NCBI RefSeq assembly: GCF_023516595.1
Contig: NZ_JAMGBG010000001.1
Coordinates: 310,001 to 374,000, forward strand
Length of the DNA: 64,000 nucleotides
Direction: 5' to 3'
Origin: Streptomyces neyagawaensis
GTDB lineage: Bacteria > Actinomycetota > Actinomycetes > Streptomycetales > Streptomycetaceae
Part shown: in pieces, positions 46,164-53,685 of the stretch
Layout: the number at the start of each line of letters is the position of its first letter
Numbering within the stretch: position 1 is the stretch's first letter
Notes under the pieces: model-generated
What the model was told of the DNA's origin: nothing
Seen by the model: the letters and a program-made list of their open reading frames with translations, nothing else
The model's database searches: none
Translations under genes and position numbers: made by a program

Positions 46164-46205
46164 GCTATCACCGATATCTGACTGTCGTCACGAGTGCGCG
46201 ATAGC
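46164..46205. promoter_or_regulatory. Shared operator, copy 2
   Basis: GCTATC (46164-46169) and GATAGC (46200-46205) flank TGACTGTCGTCA (46179-46190). The flanks and core share one centre at 46184.5. The remaining part of the 320-nt gap to 46423 shows no gene; it would contain the promoters of the hydratase operon and of the anti-sigma-type gene. Confidence 0.8.
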
Positions 46206-46423
46206 CGGACTGGCGCGAGGCAGGTGGGGCACCCGGTTCGATCGGCCCCGTCACTCGGTCACGGACGTTCGACAAGCACGTAACGGCGGGCTCCGTCGTG
46301 AGCGGCGCGGCGTCGGTAGGGGTACATCGCCCGACAACGGGGCCGAAGGTCCCGCACGGCGCCCGGCGAGTGATCGCGTAGGGGCGCGCCGTACCATTCG
46401 TAACGCTGAAAGCAGGACGAGCC

Positions 46424-46894
46424 ATGACCTGCTCCATGAACGGATCCACCACCTTGCACGAGCCCTCCACCCCCTCCTCCTGGCGCATCGCGCTGCCGCA
46501 CACGGCTGCGGCCGTGCCCGTGGCCCGCGCGCTGGTCCGGACGGCTCTGACCGACCTGAAGCACGGGACGGACTGCGACACGGCGGAGCTGCTCACGGCG
46601 GAGCTGGTGGCGAACGCGGTGGAGCACGCGGCGGGGGACGGCCCGATAGAGCTGGTCGTGGAGCTGCTGCCGTCCGGCTGCACGGTCGAGGTGCACGACC
46701 CGGACCCGGCACCGCCGGGCGACCTCACGGCGCCCGGGTACGACGAGCCGGACCCCTGGCAGGAACACGGCCGGGGCCTGCTGCTGATCCGAGCCCTCAG
46801 CTCGGCCTGCGGCCACCGCCCGACCAGCTCCGGCAAGGCGGTCTGGTTCCGCCTCCCGTCGGTGCCGCACCAGCGGCGGCCGGGGATGATCTGA
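46424..46894 (+). CDS. Anti-sigma-type ATP-binding protein (HATPase_c_2)
   Basis: A 156-residue GHKL kinase-like protein of the RsbW/SpoIIAB group, abundant in Streptomyces. The N box is LLTAELVANAVEHA and the G box is QEHGRGLLLIRALS. There is no transmembrane segment or phosphatase domain. ATG at 46424 has AGGA 6 nt upstream. It is isolated; sigma-factor and anti-anti-sigma partners are not nearby. Confidence 0.88.
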   Translation: MTCSMNGSTTLHEPSTPSSWRIALPHTAAAVPVARALVRTALTDLKHGTDCDTAELLTAELVANAVEHAAGDGPIELVVELLPSGCTVEVHDPDPAPPGDLTAPGYDEPDPWQEHGRGLLLIRALSSACGHRPTSSGKAVWFRLPSVPHQRRPGMI

Positions 46895-46952
46895 AGCGCC
46901 CTCGCGAACGAGCGGTCGCACCGCGGGCCGCCGCCCAGCCGGCAGGCCCCGC

Positions 46953-47960
46953 TCAGGCCAGGGTCGCCACCAGGACCGCCTTGATCGTGTGGAGTCGGTT
47001 CTCCGCCTCGTCGAAGACGACCGAGTGCTCGGACTCGAAGACCTCGTCGGTCACCTCCAGCGAGTCCAGACCGTGGCTCTCGTGGATCTCCCGGCCGACC
47101 TTCGTGCCCAGGTCGTGGAAGGCCGGCAGGCAGTGGAGGAACTTGACGTCGGGGTTGCCGGTGGCGCGCAGGACGTCCATGGTCACCGCGTACGGGGAGA
47201 GCGCGGCGATCCGCTCGTCCCAGACGGACTTCGGCTCGCCCATCGACACCCAGACGTCGGTGGCCACGAAGTCGGCGCCGCGCACCCCCTCCTCGACCTG
47301 CTCGGTGAGCGTGATCCGGGCCCCGCTGATCTCGGCGAGCTTGCGGGCGTGGGCGACGATCTCCTCGGCGGGCCAGTAGGAGCGGGGGGCGACGATACGG
47401 ACGTCCATGCCGAGCAGCGCGCCGGTGACCAGGTAGGAGTTGCCCATGTTGAAGCGGGCGTCCCCGAGGTAGGCGAAGGCGATGCCGGTCAGCGGCTTGT
47501 CGCTGTGCTCGGTCATGGTCATCACGTCGGCGAGCATCTGCGTGGGGTGCCAGTCGTCGGTGAGGCCGTTGTAGACGGGCACCCCGGCGTACGCGGCGAG
47601 CTCCTCGACGTTGGCCTGGCTGTCGCCGCGGTACTCGATCGCGTCGAACATCCGGCCGAGCACCCGGGCGGTGTCCCGGACGGACTCCTTGTGCCCCATC
47701 TGCGAGCCGGACGGGTCGAGGTAGGTGGTCGAGGCGCCCTGGTCGGCCGCGGCGACCTCGAACGCGCAGCGGGTGCGCGTCGAGGTCTTCTCGAAGATCA
47801 GCGCGATGTTCCGGCCCGTCAGGCTCCGGGTCTCCGTCCCCGCCTTCTTCGCCGCCTTCAGTTCCACGGCCAGCTCGATCAGCCCACGGAACTCCTCGGC
47901 GGTGAAGTCGAGCTCCTTGAGGAAGTGGCGCCCGGCGAGGGCGGGGAGGGCGGTCGCCAT
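46953..47960 (-). CDS. arcB: Ornithine carbamoyltransferase (catabolic arrangement)
   Basis: A 335-residue enzyme interconverting citrulline plus phosphate with ornithine plus carbamoyl phosphate. The carbamoyl-phosphate motif STRTRCAFE and the ornithine motif HCLPAFHD are present, with full family length. ATG at 47960 has GGAG 7 nt upstream. It lies directly downstream of arginine deiminase in the same direction (145-nt gap), which points to the arginine deiminase pathway rather than biosynthesis, although an argF role cannot be excluded. Carbamate kinase (arcC) and the antiporter (arcD) are absent from the window. Confidence 0.93.
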   Translation of the reverse strand: MATALPALAGRHFLKELDFTAEEFRGLIELAVELKAAKKAGTETRSLTGRNIALIFEKTSTRTRCAFEVAAADQGASTTYLDPSGSQMGHKESVRDTARVLGRMFDAIEYRGDSQANVEELAAYAGVPVYNGLTDDWHPTQMLADVMTMTEHSDKPLTGIAFAYLGDARFNMGNSYLVTGALLGMDVRIVAPRSYWPAEEIVAHARKLAEISGARITLTEQVEEGVRGADFVATDVWVSMGEPKSVWDERIAALSPYAVTMDVLRATGNPDVKFLHCLPAFHDLGTKVGREIHESHGLDSLEVTDEVFESEHSVVFDEAENRLHTIKAVLVATLA

Positions 47961-48012
47961 GAGGACGCTCCAGGGTCGGTCGGGGACGGGAGGACTGCGG
48001 GACGGCTGGAAG

Positions 48013-48038
48013 TCTATACGATGTTCCACATTTCTATA
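48013..48038 (-). promoter_or_regulatory. Putative arcB promoter/operator
   Basis: Two copies of TATAGA on the minus strand 20 bp apart (48018-48013, 48038-48033) with the dyad ATGT-tcc-ACAT (48021-48031) between them. One TATAGA may serve as -10; the dyad may be a regulator site. It does not clearly fit the arginine repressor box. Confidence 0.4.
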
Positions 48039-48104
48039 CAGGCCCCGCCGACCTCCCCATGGGCCGCCCACACAGGCAGGCCCGCCAACCTCCCCGTGGG
48101 CCGC

Positions 48105-49328
48105 TCACACGGGCGCCCTCTCCACCGGGCAGCTCATACAGCGCGGACCACCTCTCCCCCGCCCCAGCTCGCTCCCGGGGATCTCGATCACCTCGATGCC
48201 CCGCTTGCGCAGATGCGTGTTCGTGGTGACGTTCCGCTCGTAGGCCACCACCACCCCCGGCTCCACGGCCAGGACGTTGCATCCGTCGTCCCACTGCTCG
48301 CGTTCGGCGGCGTGGACGTCCTGGGTGGCGGTGAGCACGCGGATCTCGTTCAGCCCCAGGGCGGCGGCGATCGCGCGGTGCATGTGCTCGGGCGGGTGGT
48401 CGGTGACCTTCAGCTCCTTCTCGCCGACGCCGGGCTCGATGGTGTACGAGCGGAGCATGCCGAGTCCGGCGTACTGGGTGAAGGTGTCGCCGTCGACCAT
48501 CGTCATGACCGTGTCGAGGTGCATGAAGGCACGGCGCTTCGGCATGTCCAGCGCGACGATGGTCCGCGCGGAACCGGCGGCGAACAGCTTGTGGGCGAGC
48601 ATCTCGACGGCCTGCGGCGTGGTCCGCTCGCTCATACCGATGAGGACGGCGCCGTTGCCGATGACGAGGACGTCGCCGCCCTCGATGGTGGAGGGGTAGT
48701 CGGCCTGCCCCTCGGACCAGACATGGAAGTCCTCACCGCGGAAGAGGGGATGGTGCCGGTAGATCGCCTCGAAGTGGACCGTCTCGCGCTGACGGGCCGG
48801 CCAGCGCATGGCGTTGATGGACACCCCGTCATAGATCCAGGCGGAGGTGTCACGGGTGAAGAGGTGGTTGGGGAGCGGGTCGATGAGGAAGTCGTCCAGC
48901 TCCATGACGTGGAAGCGGACGCTCGTCGGCTCCATGTACGCGTCGAGGAACTCCCGTTTGGTCATCCCGCCGATCAGCGCCTCGACCAGCTCACCCAGGG
49001 GCAGGGACTCGAAGACGGCCCGGAGGTGGTCCGTGGCGAGCGGGCCGTACTCCTTCTCGTCGAAGACCCGGTCGAGGACGAGTTCGCGGGCCTCGGGGAC
49101 TCGCATGGCGTCCGTCAGCAGATCACCGAAGAGGTGGACGGCGACTCCTCGATCGCGCAGCACGTCCGCGAAGCCGTCGTGCTCCGCGCGCGCCCGGCGC
49201 ACCCACAGCACGTCGTCGAAGAGGAGCAGGTCCTTGTTGCTGGGGGTGAGCCTTTTGAGCTCTAGATCAGGCCGGTGCAGGATGACGCGGCGCAGCCGCC
49301 CGGCCTCGGAGTCGACATGGAATCCCAT
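48105..49328 (-). CDS. arcA: Arginine deiminase
   Basis: A 407-residue guanidine-modifying enzyme that hydrolyses arginine to citrulline and ammonia. The FTRDTSAWI block, [16 protein letters not shown], the catalytic His in [13 protein letters not shown] and the nucleophile Cys in [12 protein letters not shown] are all present. ATG at 49328 has AGGA 7 nt upstream; the frame opens at 49361. Together with arcB it would release ATP precursors from arginine under oxygen or energy limitation. It is divergent from the band-7 gene across a perfect inverted repeat. Confidence 0.96.
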   Translation of the reverse strand: MGFHVDSEAGRLRRVILHRPDLELKRLTPSNKDLLLFDDVLWVRRARAEHDGFADVLRDRGVAVHLFGDLLTDAMRVPEARELVLDRVFDEKEYGPLATDHLRAVFESLPLGELVEALIGGMTKREFLDAYMEPTSVRFHVMELDDFLIDPLPNHLFTRDTSAWIYDGVSINAMRWPARQRETVHFEAIYRHHPLFRGEDFHVWSEGQADYPSTIEGGDVLVIGNGAVLIGMSERTTPQAVEMLAHKLFAAGSARTIVALDMPKRRAFMHLDTVMTMVDGDTFTQYAGLGMLRSYTIEPGVGEKELKVTDHPPEHMHRAIAAALGLNEIRVLTATQDVHAAEREQWDDGCNVLAVEPGVVVAYERNVTTNTHLRKRGIEVIEIPGSELGRGRGGPRCMSCPVERAPV

Positions 49329-49401
49329 GCCTCCATCCTGACCATTCGTGCGTGCGTTCACCCACAGGTCGGCCGAAACGATTCCTCGATCTCGTCTCCT
49401 T

Positions 49402-49430
49402 GACGATAATCAGCCCGAGGCATTATCGTC
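49402..49430. promoter_or_regulatory. Inverted repeat GACGATAAT-n11-ATTATCGTC
   Basis: Perfect 9-bp arms with centres 20 bp apart (two helical turns), in the 147-nt divergent gap between arcA and the band-7 gene. A plus-strand TTGACG overlaps the left arm. Likely one operator serving both promoters. Confidence 0.75.
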
Positions 49431-49475
49431 TACCTGACGCGAACGAGTCCATGGGGACGACGAGGGGGATCATTC

Positions 49476-50591
49476 ATGGCCGACATCACCAGACGGTTCG
49501 GCTGGCGGCATCTGCGCGGTGCGCCCACCGCGCACATCCGTCACCACCGCTCGGGACGACTCGTGCACGACGGCCCGGGGCTGAGCTTCTGGTACCGGTC
49601 GCTGACCGCCGCGCTGTCCGAGGTCCCGGTCGACGACCGTGAGCTGGCGATGACCTTCCACGCCCGTACCTCCGACTTCCAGGACGTGGCGGTGCAGGCG
49701 ACGGTGACCTACCGGGTCAGCGACCCGGCGATCGCCGCCGCGCGGCTCGACTTCTCCATCGACCCCGACACGGGCGTCTGGCGGGGCGCTCCCCTGGAGC
49801 AGCTGTCGACGCTGCTGACGGAGACGGCCCAGCAGCACGCCCTGGACGTCCTCGCCCGTACGTCGCTGTCGTCCGCACTGGTCGACGGGGTCGCGGCGGT
49901 ACGGGAGCGGGTGGCGAGCGGCCTCGCGGCCGAGCCCCGACTGCCGGCCACCGGCATCGAGATCGTGGCCGTACGCGTGGTGGCGCTGCGGCCCGAGCCG
50001 GAGGTGGAGCGGGCCCTGCGGACGCCCGCGCGGGAGCAGATCCAGCAGGAGGCGGACCGGGCGACCTACGAACGCCGGGCCGTGGCCGTCGAACGGGAAC
50101 GGGCCATCGCGGAGAACGAACTGGCCAGCCAGATCGAACTCGCCCGGCGCGAGGAGCAGTTGGTCGAACAGCGCGGGACGAACGCGCGCCGCGAGGCCGA
50201 GGAGAAGGCCGCCGCGGACGCCGTGAAGGCGGGCGCGGAGGCGGCCCGGACGCTGCGGCTCACCGAGGCGGAGGCCGCACGCACCGTGCAGCTCGCCGAG
50301 GCGGAGGCCACGCGGAACGTCCGGCTCGCCGAGGCGGAGGCGGACCGGCAGGTCAAGCTCGCGGAGGCGGAGGCCGCCGCGGCGCGGGCCGTCGGCGCGG
50401 CGCGGGCCGAGGCGCAGTCGGCGTGGCTGCGGGTGCACGGTGAGGTGGACGCGGCGACGCTGCACGCGCTGACCGGGACGCGGCTCGCGGAGAACCTGCC
50501 GCGGATCGAGAGCGTGACCGTCTCGCCGGACGTGCTGACCGGGCTGCTGGCGAAGCTGGGCGGGGCGGGCGGTTCCGGGGAGACCGCGTGA
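49476..50591 (+). CDS. SPFH/band-7 domain protein with hendecad coiled coil
   Basis: A 371-residue protein. An SPFH domain (about 25-200) lacks an obvious N-terminal membrane helix. A long charged helix (about 200-325) follows, containing four 11-residue repeats of the form LAEAEAxRxVx (codons 50259-50390), expected to form a straight right-handed coiled coil. The C-terminal 35 residues are Gly-rich. SPFH proteins oligomerise at membranes. The stop overlaps the GTG of the NAD-kinase-like gene (GTGA), so the two proteins are made together. This pairing is not one I recognise. Confidence 0.85.
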   Translation: MADITRRFGWRHLRGAPTAHIRHHRSGRLVHDGPGLSFWYRSLTAALSEVPVDDRELAMTFHARTSDFQDVAVQATVTYRVSDPAIAAARLDFSIDPDTGVWRGAPLEQLSTLLTETAQQHALDVLARTSLSSALVDGVAAVRERVASGLAAEPRLPATGIEIVAVRVVALRPEPEVERALRTPAREQIQQEADRATYERRAVAVERERAIAENELASQIELARREEQLVEQRGTNARREAEEKAAADAVKAGAEAARTLRLTEAEAARTVQLAEAEATRNVRLAEAEADRQVKLAEAEAAAARAVGAARAEAQSAWLRVHGEVDAATLHALTGTRLAENLPRIESVTVSPDVLTGLLAKLGGAGGSGETA

Positions 50592-51487
50592 GTCTCGCGC
50601 CACGGGTGGTGCTGGTCCACCGCACCACCGAGTACGAGGAGTTGGTGGCCCGGCACGGCACGCACGGCCAGGCCGCCTTCTTCCTGACGTCACGTGGGCG
50701 GGACATCGAGGACGTGGCCGAGCGGCACCGCCGGGAGCGGCGGGCGCTGGCCGAGGTCACGTCCTCGGTGCCGCTGACCTGGCGTCAGGCCCACGTGGAG
50801 CGGGCCGACCTGGACCGGTTCCTGTTCGCTCCCGAGGACGTCGTGGTCGTCGTCGGGCAGGACGGTCTGGTGGCCAACGTGGCGAAGTACCTCGCGGGGC
50901 AGCCGGTGCTCGGGGTCAACGCCGATCCCCGGCGGAACCCGGGGGTGCTGGTCCGGCACGGGGTCGCGGACGTGGGGAAGCTGCTCGCCTCGGCGCCGGG
51001 GCGGGGGGCGGCGGTGGACGAGCTGACCATGGTGGAGGCCGTCGCCGACGACACGCAGCGGCTGGTGGCGCTCAACGAGGTCTATCTGGGCGCGGCGGGG
51101 CACCAGACCGCGCGGTACCGCCTGGGGCTCGACGGCGACAGGGGTGCCGTCGAGCCCCAGGCCTCGTCGGGGGTGCTGGTGGGGACGGGGACAGGGGCGA
51201 CCGGGTGGATCCGGTCGGTGTGGCAGGAGCGTGCGAGTCGGCTGGAGCTGCCGGGGCCCGGGGAGGCGCGGCTGCTGTGGTTCGTGCGGGAGGCGTGGCC
51301 GTCGCCGGTGACCGGTACGTCGATGGTGGCGGGGGCGCTGGGGGCGGGAGCGCGGTTGCGGCTGACCGTGGAGTCGGATCGGTTGATCGTGTTCGGGGAC
51401 GGGATGGAGGGGGACGCGTTGGAGTTGACGTGGGGGCAGACGGTGGAGGTGGGGGTGGCGGGGGTGCGGTTGCGGCTTCTGGGGTGA
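50588..51487 (+). CDS. NAD kinase-like protein
   Basis: A 299-residue protein of the NAD(H) kinase fold. The active-site motif GGDGT is changed to GQDGL (in VVVVGQDGLVANVAKYL); NEVYLG corresponds to the conserved NE motif; SSGVLVGTGTGATGW replaces the TSTPTGSTAY block. It is clearly divergent from housekeeping NAD kinase, so substrate or activity may differ. GTG at 50588 overlaps the band-7 stop. Unusual local base composition: the last 150 nt are rich in GGGGG runs on the coding strand. Confidence 0.78.
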   Translation: MSLAPRVVLVHRTTEYEELVARHGTHGQAAFFLTSRGRDIEDVAERHRRERRALAEVTSSVPLTWRQAHVERADLDRFLFAPEDVVVVVGQDGLVANVAKYLAGQPVLGVNADPRRNPGVLVRHGVADVGKLLASAPGRGAAVDELTMVEAVADDTQRLVALNEVYLGAAGHQTARYRLGLDGDRGAVEPQASSGVLVGTGTGATGWIRSVWQERASRLELPGPGEARLLWFVREAWPSPVTGTSMVAGALGAGARLRLTVESDRLIVFGDGMEGDALELTWGQTVEVGVAGVRLRLLG

Positions 51488-51623
51488 GTTCTCGCCCCCA
51501 CCGCCCCTACCCGTCCCGTCCTCCAGGGGGGGCTGCGCGCCCCTTCGACCCCGCGTCGCCTCGGGGGCTGCCGTGTGCCCCTGCCGGGGAGTGCGCGTGC
51601 CTGTGTCTGCGGGTTCGTGGGGG

Positions 51624-51648
51624 CTGGTCGCGCAGTTCCCCGCGCCCC
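51624..51648. repeat. CTGGTCGCGCAGTTCCCCGCGCCCC interspersed element, copy 3 (inverted)
   Basis: Reverse-complement copy of the dispersed element at 3863-3890 and 10924-10945. The 220-nt convergent gap 51488-51707 also has several C-run/G-run pairs (for example GGGCTGCGCGCCCC) that may terminate both genes. I see no gene in it. Confidence 0.55.
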
Positions 51649-51707
51649 GGGAGGGCGGGGGCTGCGCCCCCTGCCCTCCGTGCCTTCCGTACCTTCCCTC
51701 GGCCCCG

Positions 51708-53495
51708 CTACTTCGTTTCCGTTGCCGCTCCCTTGCGGCGTTTTCTCTGGGTGTAGGTCTCCAGGGCCTGCCAGAGGTCTCGGCGGTCGGCCTCCGGCCA
51801 GGGGGTGTCGGTGAAGTGGAGTTCGGCGTAGTGGGCGTGCCAGGGGAGGAAGTTGGAGATGCGGAGTTCGCCGCTGGTGCGCCACAGGAGGTCCACGTCG
51901 GGCATGGCGTGGTGCGGGAGGTGCGCGGCGAACTGCTGCTCGGTGACGCGAGAGGGGTCGATGTCGCCGGCGAGGGCGGCGCGCGCGAGGGCCGCGCCCG
52001 CCTGGGTCAGTTCGGCGCGGCCGCCGTAGTTGACGCAGACGTTGAGGGTCAGGCCCGTGCGGTGGCGGGTGGCGCGTTCCTGGGAGCGCAGGACCTCGAC
52101 GACGTCGTCCGGAAGGCCGTCCGGGGAGCCGATCCAGCGCAGGCGTACGTCGTGCTGGAGCAGTTCGCCGTCGAGGAGTTCGGCGCGCATGATGGCGAAC
52201 AGCTTGGAGACCTCGTCGGGTGAACGCTTCCAGTTCTCCGTGGAGAACGCGTACACCGTCAGATGGCGCAGGCCGATCTCCAGGGCGCCCTGGACGACAT
52301 CGCGCAGGGCGACCGCCCCGGCGCGGTGCCCCTCGTCGCGGGGCAGGCCGAGGCCGGTGGCCCAGCGGCCGTTGCCGTCCATGACGATGGCCACGTGGTT
52401 CGGGAGTTGGGCGGCGGCGATCTCGGGCGGGCGTACACCGTCGACGTGGGGGCGCGGCGGCAGCGGCGGCTCGGCGACCGGCACCGGCTGCCATTCGGGG
52501 GTGTGCTGCGCGGTGTCGGTGTCGGGGCCCGCGACCGGGCGTCCGCCGGGGGTGGCCATGGTGGGCGGCAGGGTCAGCCGCCAGATCGCGGCGGCGCGGG
52601 CGCGGGCCGGGCCGAGGACGCGCCACTGCTTGTGCCGGGGGACGCGTACGGGCCGGCTCAGCGCGGCGGGGCCCGCGCCTATGATCGCGTCCAGCTCCGC
52701 GGTGAACAGGTCGACGGTGGTGTCCAGGACGATCGCCGGCCCCAGCGGCAGGCTGCCGCGCAGGACCCGGCGGGCGCCCTCCAGCCAGGCGCGGGCCTCA
52801 CCCGTGAGGTGGGCGATGAGCCGCCGGACGGCGGGGGTCCACCGGCGGGCGATCAGATCGGCCGGGGCGACCTGGAACCGGTCGAGCACCTCGGTCGGGA
52901 ACCAGACGTGTCCCCCGTCCAGGTCCTCGGGCAGGTCGCGGAGCATGTCCGCGAGGAACAGACCCTCCACGAAACGGGTGAAGCCCGGCACGTCCCGCAG
53001 CCGTACCGGCACGGGCAGACCGCATCGCACCAGCAGCCGCATGAACTGCTCGGGCCAGCTGATGTTCTGGGCGTGGGACCGTTCCCGCCACTCCTGCCAG
53101 GTGGCGACGGACTGCCGGTCACCGTCCCGCTGGACCGCCTCCAGCGCGCCCAGCAGGTCCCCGAGGTCGAGCCCCCAGTGCCAGACCGCGTCGGTCAGCG
53201 CGAGCCGGATCGGGTCGTCGCTGGTACCGCTGGTGAGGTCGGCCTCCAGAGCCGCGCGCCACTCCTTGAGCCGGGCCGCGCGCTCCTCGGGGGTGCCGTC
53301 GGTGGAGTCGAGCAGGTCGTCCGCGTGGGCGAACGCCGCGTACAGGGCCCAGCAGGCGGGCCGGGCCGCCGGGGGCATCAGACCCATCAGGGCGTACTCG
53401 GTGGGCCGCGTCGTGCGGACCAGGCGGCGGCACTCGTCGTAGGCGGCGTCGAGTGCCGATCGCTGTCGCCCGGACTGCGCTGTGCTGCGACGCAT
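51708..53495 (-). CDS. Fused squalene/phytoene synthase-cis-prenyltransferase
   Basis: A single 595-residue frame with two isoprenoid domains. Residues about 10-290 are a squalene/phytoene synthase with Asp motifs DDLLD (59-63) and DMLRD (183-187). A Pro-rich linker (about 310-358) leads to an undecaprenyl-diphosphate-synthase-type cis-prenyltransferase with catalytic Asp373 in VMDGNGRWA and the R/S-R-F-type C-terminus LRISNFLPWHAHYAEL. No stop or frameshift separates the halves. ATG at 53495 has a weak upstream site; the frame runs on to 53972 inside pnkp. The product could be a bactoprenol-type lipid or a C30/C40 hydrocarbon; both active sites look intact. Confidence 0.85.
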   Translation of the reverse strand: MRRSTAQSGRQRSALDAAYDECRRLVRTTRPTEYALMGLMPPAARPACWALYAAFAHADDLLDSTDGTPEERAARLKEWRAALEADLTSGTSDDPIRLALTDAVWHWGLDLGDLLGALEAVQRDGDRQSVATWQEWRERSHAQNISWPEQFMRLLVRCGLPVPVRLRDVPGFTRFVEGLFLADMLRDLPEDLDGGHVWFPTEVLDRFQVAPADLIARRWTPAVRRLIAHLTGEARAWLEGARRVLRGSLPLGPAIVLDTTVDLFTAELDAIIGAGPAALSRPVRVPRHKQWRVLGPARARAAAIWRLTLPPTMATPGGRPVAGPDTDTAQHTPEWQPVPVAEPPLPPRPHVDGVRPPEIAAAQLPNHVAIVMDGNGRWATGLGLPRDEGHRAGAVALRDVVQGALEIGLRHLTVYAFSTENWKRSPDEVSKLFAIMRAELLDGELLQHDVRLRWIGSPDGLPDDVVEVLRSQERATRHRTGLTLNVCVNYGGRAELTQAGAALARAALAGDIDPSRVTEQQFAAHLPHHAMPDVDLLWRTSGELRISNFLPWHAHYAELHFTDTPWPEADRRDLWQALETYTQRKRRKGAATETK

Positions 53496-53512
53496 GGGGT
53501 ACCCCGCATACC

Positions 53513-53614
53513 TTCGAATGGAACCGATGGGACCGACCCGGGTGACAGCGATCGCCTGCGATTGGCTGCGATCGCTGCCCCCGGGCAGTGCCGGAACCGC
53601 TGAAACCATTCGAA
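53513..53614. repeat. Nested inverted repeat between pnkp and the prenyl fusion gene
   Basis: Three nested arm pairs: TTCGAATGG (53513-53521)/CCATTCGAA (53606-53614); CCCGGG (53537-53542)/CCCGGG (53580-53585); CAGCGATCGC (53546-53555)/GCGATCGCTG (53568-53577) with a 12-nt loop. It occupies most of the 190-nt gap and can fold as one long hairpin, either a pnkp terminator or a structured leader of the downstream gene. Confidence 0.8.
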
Positions 53615-53685
53615 CGCGGAGCGCGGCCACGCCTGTCTGCGACATTATCAGCCGTAAAGTCGCCGCACAGGCGCGGGCCCGGCGG

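Noticed and set aside
43000..46181. A 1076-codon plus-strand frame opposite the monooxygenase fusion
   Set aside because: Shadow of the minus-strand operon; composition typical of antisense frames.
46424..46894. Histidine kinase
   Set aside because: Only the GHKL ATPase domain is present, with no phospho-acceptor His or sensor region; it is an anti-sigma-type protein.
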